Source: Desulfovibrionaceae bacterium (GTDB taxonomy: Bacteria; Desulfobacterota; Desulfovibrionia; Desulfovibrionales; Desulfovibrionaceae). Taken from it: a stretch of 7,871 nt of DNA. Below are positions 6,272 through 7,871 of this stretch, one piece after another (the first letter of the stretch is position 1; each line of letters begins with the position of its first letter). Below the pieces are notes generated by a model. That model was not told the DNA's origin, ran no database searches, and saw only the letters and a list, made by a program, of their open reading frames with translations. Where the stretch lies: positions 1-7,871 of the forward strand of contig JAGADT010000194.1 of assembly GCA_017613475.1 (NCBI GenBank). The letters run 5' to 3'. The translations under genes and the position numbers were made by a program.

Positions 6272-6416
6272 CTGCCGTCAAGGGCAGCACCCGGCTTCCC
6301 GGTTTTTTTTCGCACTTCCGGCCGCCATGCCTTAGACCAAAAGCAGGGACTTCCGCACACGCCGCCCCGTGCGCAGCCCAAGCAGCCGCACAGGCACAAC
6401 ATAAAGGAAAAATGCC

Positions 6417-7706
6417 ATGACCACGGACCGCTTTCTGCCTGATCTGCCAGACGACAAACTGGCCCGCATCCAGCTTGAAGGACTGCGCTGGACTGTAGGC
6501 CACGCCATGAATAACGCCGTGTATGCCGAACGCCTGAAAAAAGCCGGCGTTTCCGGTCCTGAAGACATCCATTCCCTGGAAGACCTGCAGCGCCTCCCAT
6601 TTACAACCGTGGAGGACCTGCGCGACGGCTACCCCCTGCCGCTGCTCTGCGTCCCGGAAAAAGATATTGTCCGCATCCACGCCTCTTCCGGCACCACCGG
6701 AAAGCGCAAGGTCCTGGCCTACACCGCCAATGACACGGCCAACTTCGCCCTTCAGATGGCCCGCTGCTACGAAATGGCCGGGCTCACGAAGGAAGACCGC
6801 ATACAAATCGCCGTCGGCTACGGGCTCTGGACAGCCGGAGCGGGCTTCCAGGCCGGCAGCGAGCTTTTTGGCGCGTTCACCATCCCCATTGGACCCGGCA
6901 ATCTCGACATGCAGCTCCAGCTCATGAAGGACCTCAAATCCACCTGCATCGGCTGCACGGCCTCCATGGCCCTGCTCCTTGCTGAAGAGGTGGAGCGCAA
7001 GGGCCTCCGCGACAGCCTCTCCCTGAAGAAAATCATCTTCGGCTCCGAGCCGCACAGCCTCAAGATGCGCCAGGCCTTCACCGAAAAGCTCGGCGTGGAG
7101 CACACCTACGACATTGCCGGCATGACGGAAATGTACGGTCCGGGCACGGGGCTCAACTGCGACGAATGCGACGGCATCCACTACTGGGCCGACCTTTTCA
7201 TCCACGAAATCGTTGATCCGCACACGCTCAAGCCCGTGCCTGACGGGGAAGTCGGCGAACTGGTCGTCACCAGCCTGCGCAAGGAGGCCGTGCCGCTCAT
7301 CCGCTACCGCACGCATGACTTAACGCGCATCGTCCCCGGGCAGTGCGCCTGCGGGCGGCGCATCCCCCGCCACGGGCACATCCGCGGCCGCTCCGACGAC
7401 ATGATCATCTACCGCGGCGTGAACATCTATCCCGGTCAGCTTTCCGACGTGCTCAATGGCTTCGCCGATGTCGGCGGGGAATACCATGTGGAGCTGACGC
7501 GCAGCGAAGGCCTGGATTACATGGCCATGAAAGTTGAACGCGCCGGCGGCGTTTCCTCCGACAACGATAAAAATCTCGCCCAGGCCGTGTCCATGGAGCT
7601 GCACAAGCGGATCATGGCCAGGATTTCCGTGGAAATTGTTGATCCAGGGACCCTGCCGAGGGCCTTTGGCAAATCAAAGCGCGTTACCGACAACCGCCTG
7701 GAATAG
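6417..7706 (+). CDS. paaK: Phenylacetate-CoA ligase family protein (aryl-CoA synthetase)
   Basis: This 429-residue adenylate-forming enzyme would convert an aryl acid such as phenylacetate, plus ATP and CoA, to the aryl-CoA, in the cytoplasm. The ATP loop is SSGTTGKRK (90-98). DIAGMTEMYGPG (232-243) forms the aryl-binding and adenine-contact region, and YRTHD (297-301) supplies the ribose-binding aspartate. CACGRRIPRHG with GRSDDMIIYRGVNIYP (310-339) is the usual Cys-containing hinge. The C-terminal GKSKR (418-422) carries the likely catalytic lysine (K419). Length fits PaaK. The start has AAAGGA about 8 nt upstream; an overlapping ATG at 6412 is followed at once by a stop. In anaerobes such ligases often sit beside indolepyruvate ferredoxin oxidoreductase genes and work on aryl acids from amino acid breakdown. 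No such genes are seen here, and the substrate is not proven. Confidence 0.92.
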   Translation: MTTDRFLPDLPDDKLARIQLEGLRWTVGHAMNNAVYAERLKKAGVSGPEDIHSLEDLQRLPFTTVEDLRDGYPLPLLCVPEKDIVRIHASSGTTGKRKVLAYTANDTANFALQMARCYEMAGLTKEDRIQIAVGYGLWTAGAGFQAGSELFGAFTIPIGPGNLDMQLQLMKDLKSTCIGCTASMALLLAEEVERKGLRDSLSLKKIIFGSEPHSLKMRQAFTEKLGVEHTYDIAGMTEMYGPGTGLNCDECDGIHYWADLFIHEIVDPHTLKPVPDGEVGELVVTSLRKEAVPLIRYRTHDLTRIVPGQCACGRRIPRHGHIRGRSDDMIIYRGVNIYPGQLSDVLNGFADVGGEYHVELTRSEGLDYMAMKVERAGGVSSDNDKNLAQAVSMELHKRIMARISVEIVDPGTLPRAFGKSKRVTDNRLE

Positions 7707-7726
7707 CGCTTCCATCCCCAGGCGCA

Positions 7727-7767
7727 AAAAGCGGGCCCGCTCCACGTCAGGAGCAGGGCCCGCTTTT
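7727..7767. terminator. Bidirectional intrinsic terminator after paaK
   Basis: The stem pairs GCGGGCCC (7731-7738) with GGGCCCGC (7756-7763) and GCTCC (7739-7743) with GGAGC (7750-7754), with one bulged A (7755) and a 6-nt loop. Four A before and four T after let it work on both strands. It lies 20 bp past the paaK stop and 24 bp before the end of the facing partial gene. Confidence 0.92.
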
Positions 7768-7791
7768 ATGTTTTCCGCAGGAAACGCGGCG

Positions 7792-7871
7792 TTATTTCAG
7801 CAGGGGAAGGGCTTTTTCAAAAACGGCCTCCGGGGCAAGCCCGCTCAGGCAGCGCAGGCCGTGCTGGCAGC
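7792..7871 (-). CDS. C-terminal end of an unidentified protein (cut by window edge)
   Basis: The last 25 codons of a minus-strand gene end in TAA at 7792-7794, reading CQHGLRCLSGLAPEAVFEKA and then LPLLK. The stop sits directly behind the shared terminator, as expected for a real gene converging on paaK, and codon use is like its neighbours. Too little is present to assign a function. The pattern of a cysteine, then Cys-Leu, then an APEAV helix loosely resembles the tail of family 9 glycosyltransferases (heptosyltransferases), but this is a weak guess. Confidence 0.55.
   Translation of the reverse strand, partial: CQHGLRCLSGLAPEAVFEKALPLLK

Larger units (their letters stand above)
6142..6416. 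other. Divergent control region between purD and paaK
   Basis: This 275-bp gap holds the purD promoter (6243-6271) and leader hairpin (6198-6222). On the plus strand it contains a short hairpin, CCGG-CTTC-CCGG (6291-6302), directly followed by eight T (6303-6310), ahead of paaK. No convincing plus-strand -35/-10 pair or -24/-12 pair was found for paaK. No small ORF here has a believable protein. Confidence 0.6.

Noticed and set aside
6273..6301. TTGACG on the minus strand as the purD -35 box
   Set aside because: It lies 27 bp from the TATCAT -10 box, too far for a sigma-70 promoter; TTGTCT at 17 bp fits better.
6254..6442. Small 62-codon plus-strand frame with a TTG start before paaK
   Set aside because: It has no ribosome-binding site, a compositionally odd translation, and runs into the paaK start in another frame.
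6174..7316. Long minus-strand open frame of 380 codons opposite paaK
   Set aside because: It mirrors the paaK coding sequence and runs through the purD promoter region; the protein has no recognisable motifs.
1..7871. Signs of a mobile element, phage, defence island or CRISPR
   Set aside because: No transposase, integrase, repeat array, tRNA-linked repeat or toxin-antitoxin pair was seen, and base use is even across the window.

Overview
The window reads as an ordinary chromosomal stretch of a GC-rich, probably anaerobic, Gram-negative bacterium. The protein types and their mix (a cupin-type XRE regulator with an acyl-CoA synthetase, a PaaK-like ligase, a TauE-type exporter, and a purD-purE-lepB run) look most like Desulfovibrionaceae. 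That assignment is inferred from recalled protein resemblance; no rRNA or other strong phylogenetic marker is present. There are ten protein genes, two of them cut by the window edges. I saw no tRNA, rRNA, CRISPR array, insertion sequence, integrase or phage gene.

Region 1 (1-1220, minus strand) is a two-gene operon: a helix-turn-helix/cupin regulator followed 16 bp later by an AMP-binding acyl-CoA synthetase that runs off the left edge. A good sigma-70-type promoter lies at 1287-1315, and two short inverted repeats sit around its start point.

Region 2 (1411-3614, plus strand) holds a periplasmic BtuF-like substrate-binding protein, a CYTH-domain phosphohydrolase whose start overlaps it by 17 bp, and, 58 bp later, a TauE/SafE-type membrane exporter. 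No permease or ATPase partner for the binding protein is present.

A symmetric hairpin flanked by A and T runs (3649-3697) ends this cluster and also the facing one. Region 3 (3716-6141, minus strand) is a tight purD-purE-lepB operon, with gaps of 17 and 18 bp. It has a strong promoter match at 6243-6271 and a leader of about 96 nt containing a perfect 11-bp hairpin. PurD and PurE act early in de novo purine synthesis; LepB is the leader peptidase of the Sec pathway.

Region 4 (6417-7706, plus strand) is a PaaK-family aryl-CoA ligase with its own bidirectional terminator (7727-7767). Beyond that is the C-terminal end of another minus-strand gene. The longest stretch without a gene is 275 bp (6142-6416), the divergent purD/paaK control region.

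I found no convincing new system. The items most worth a second look are the orphan binding protein coupled to a CYTH enzyme, the hairpin in the purD leader, and the repeats at the regulator promoter.
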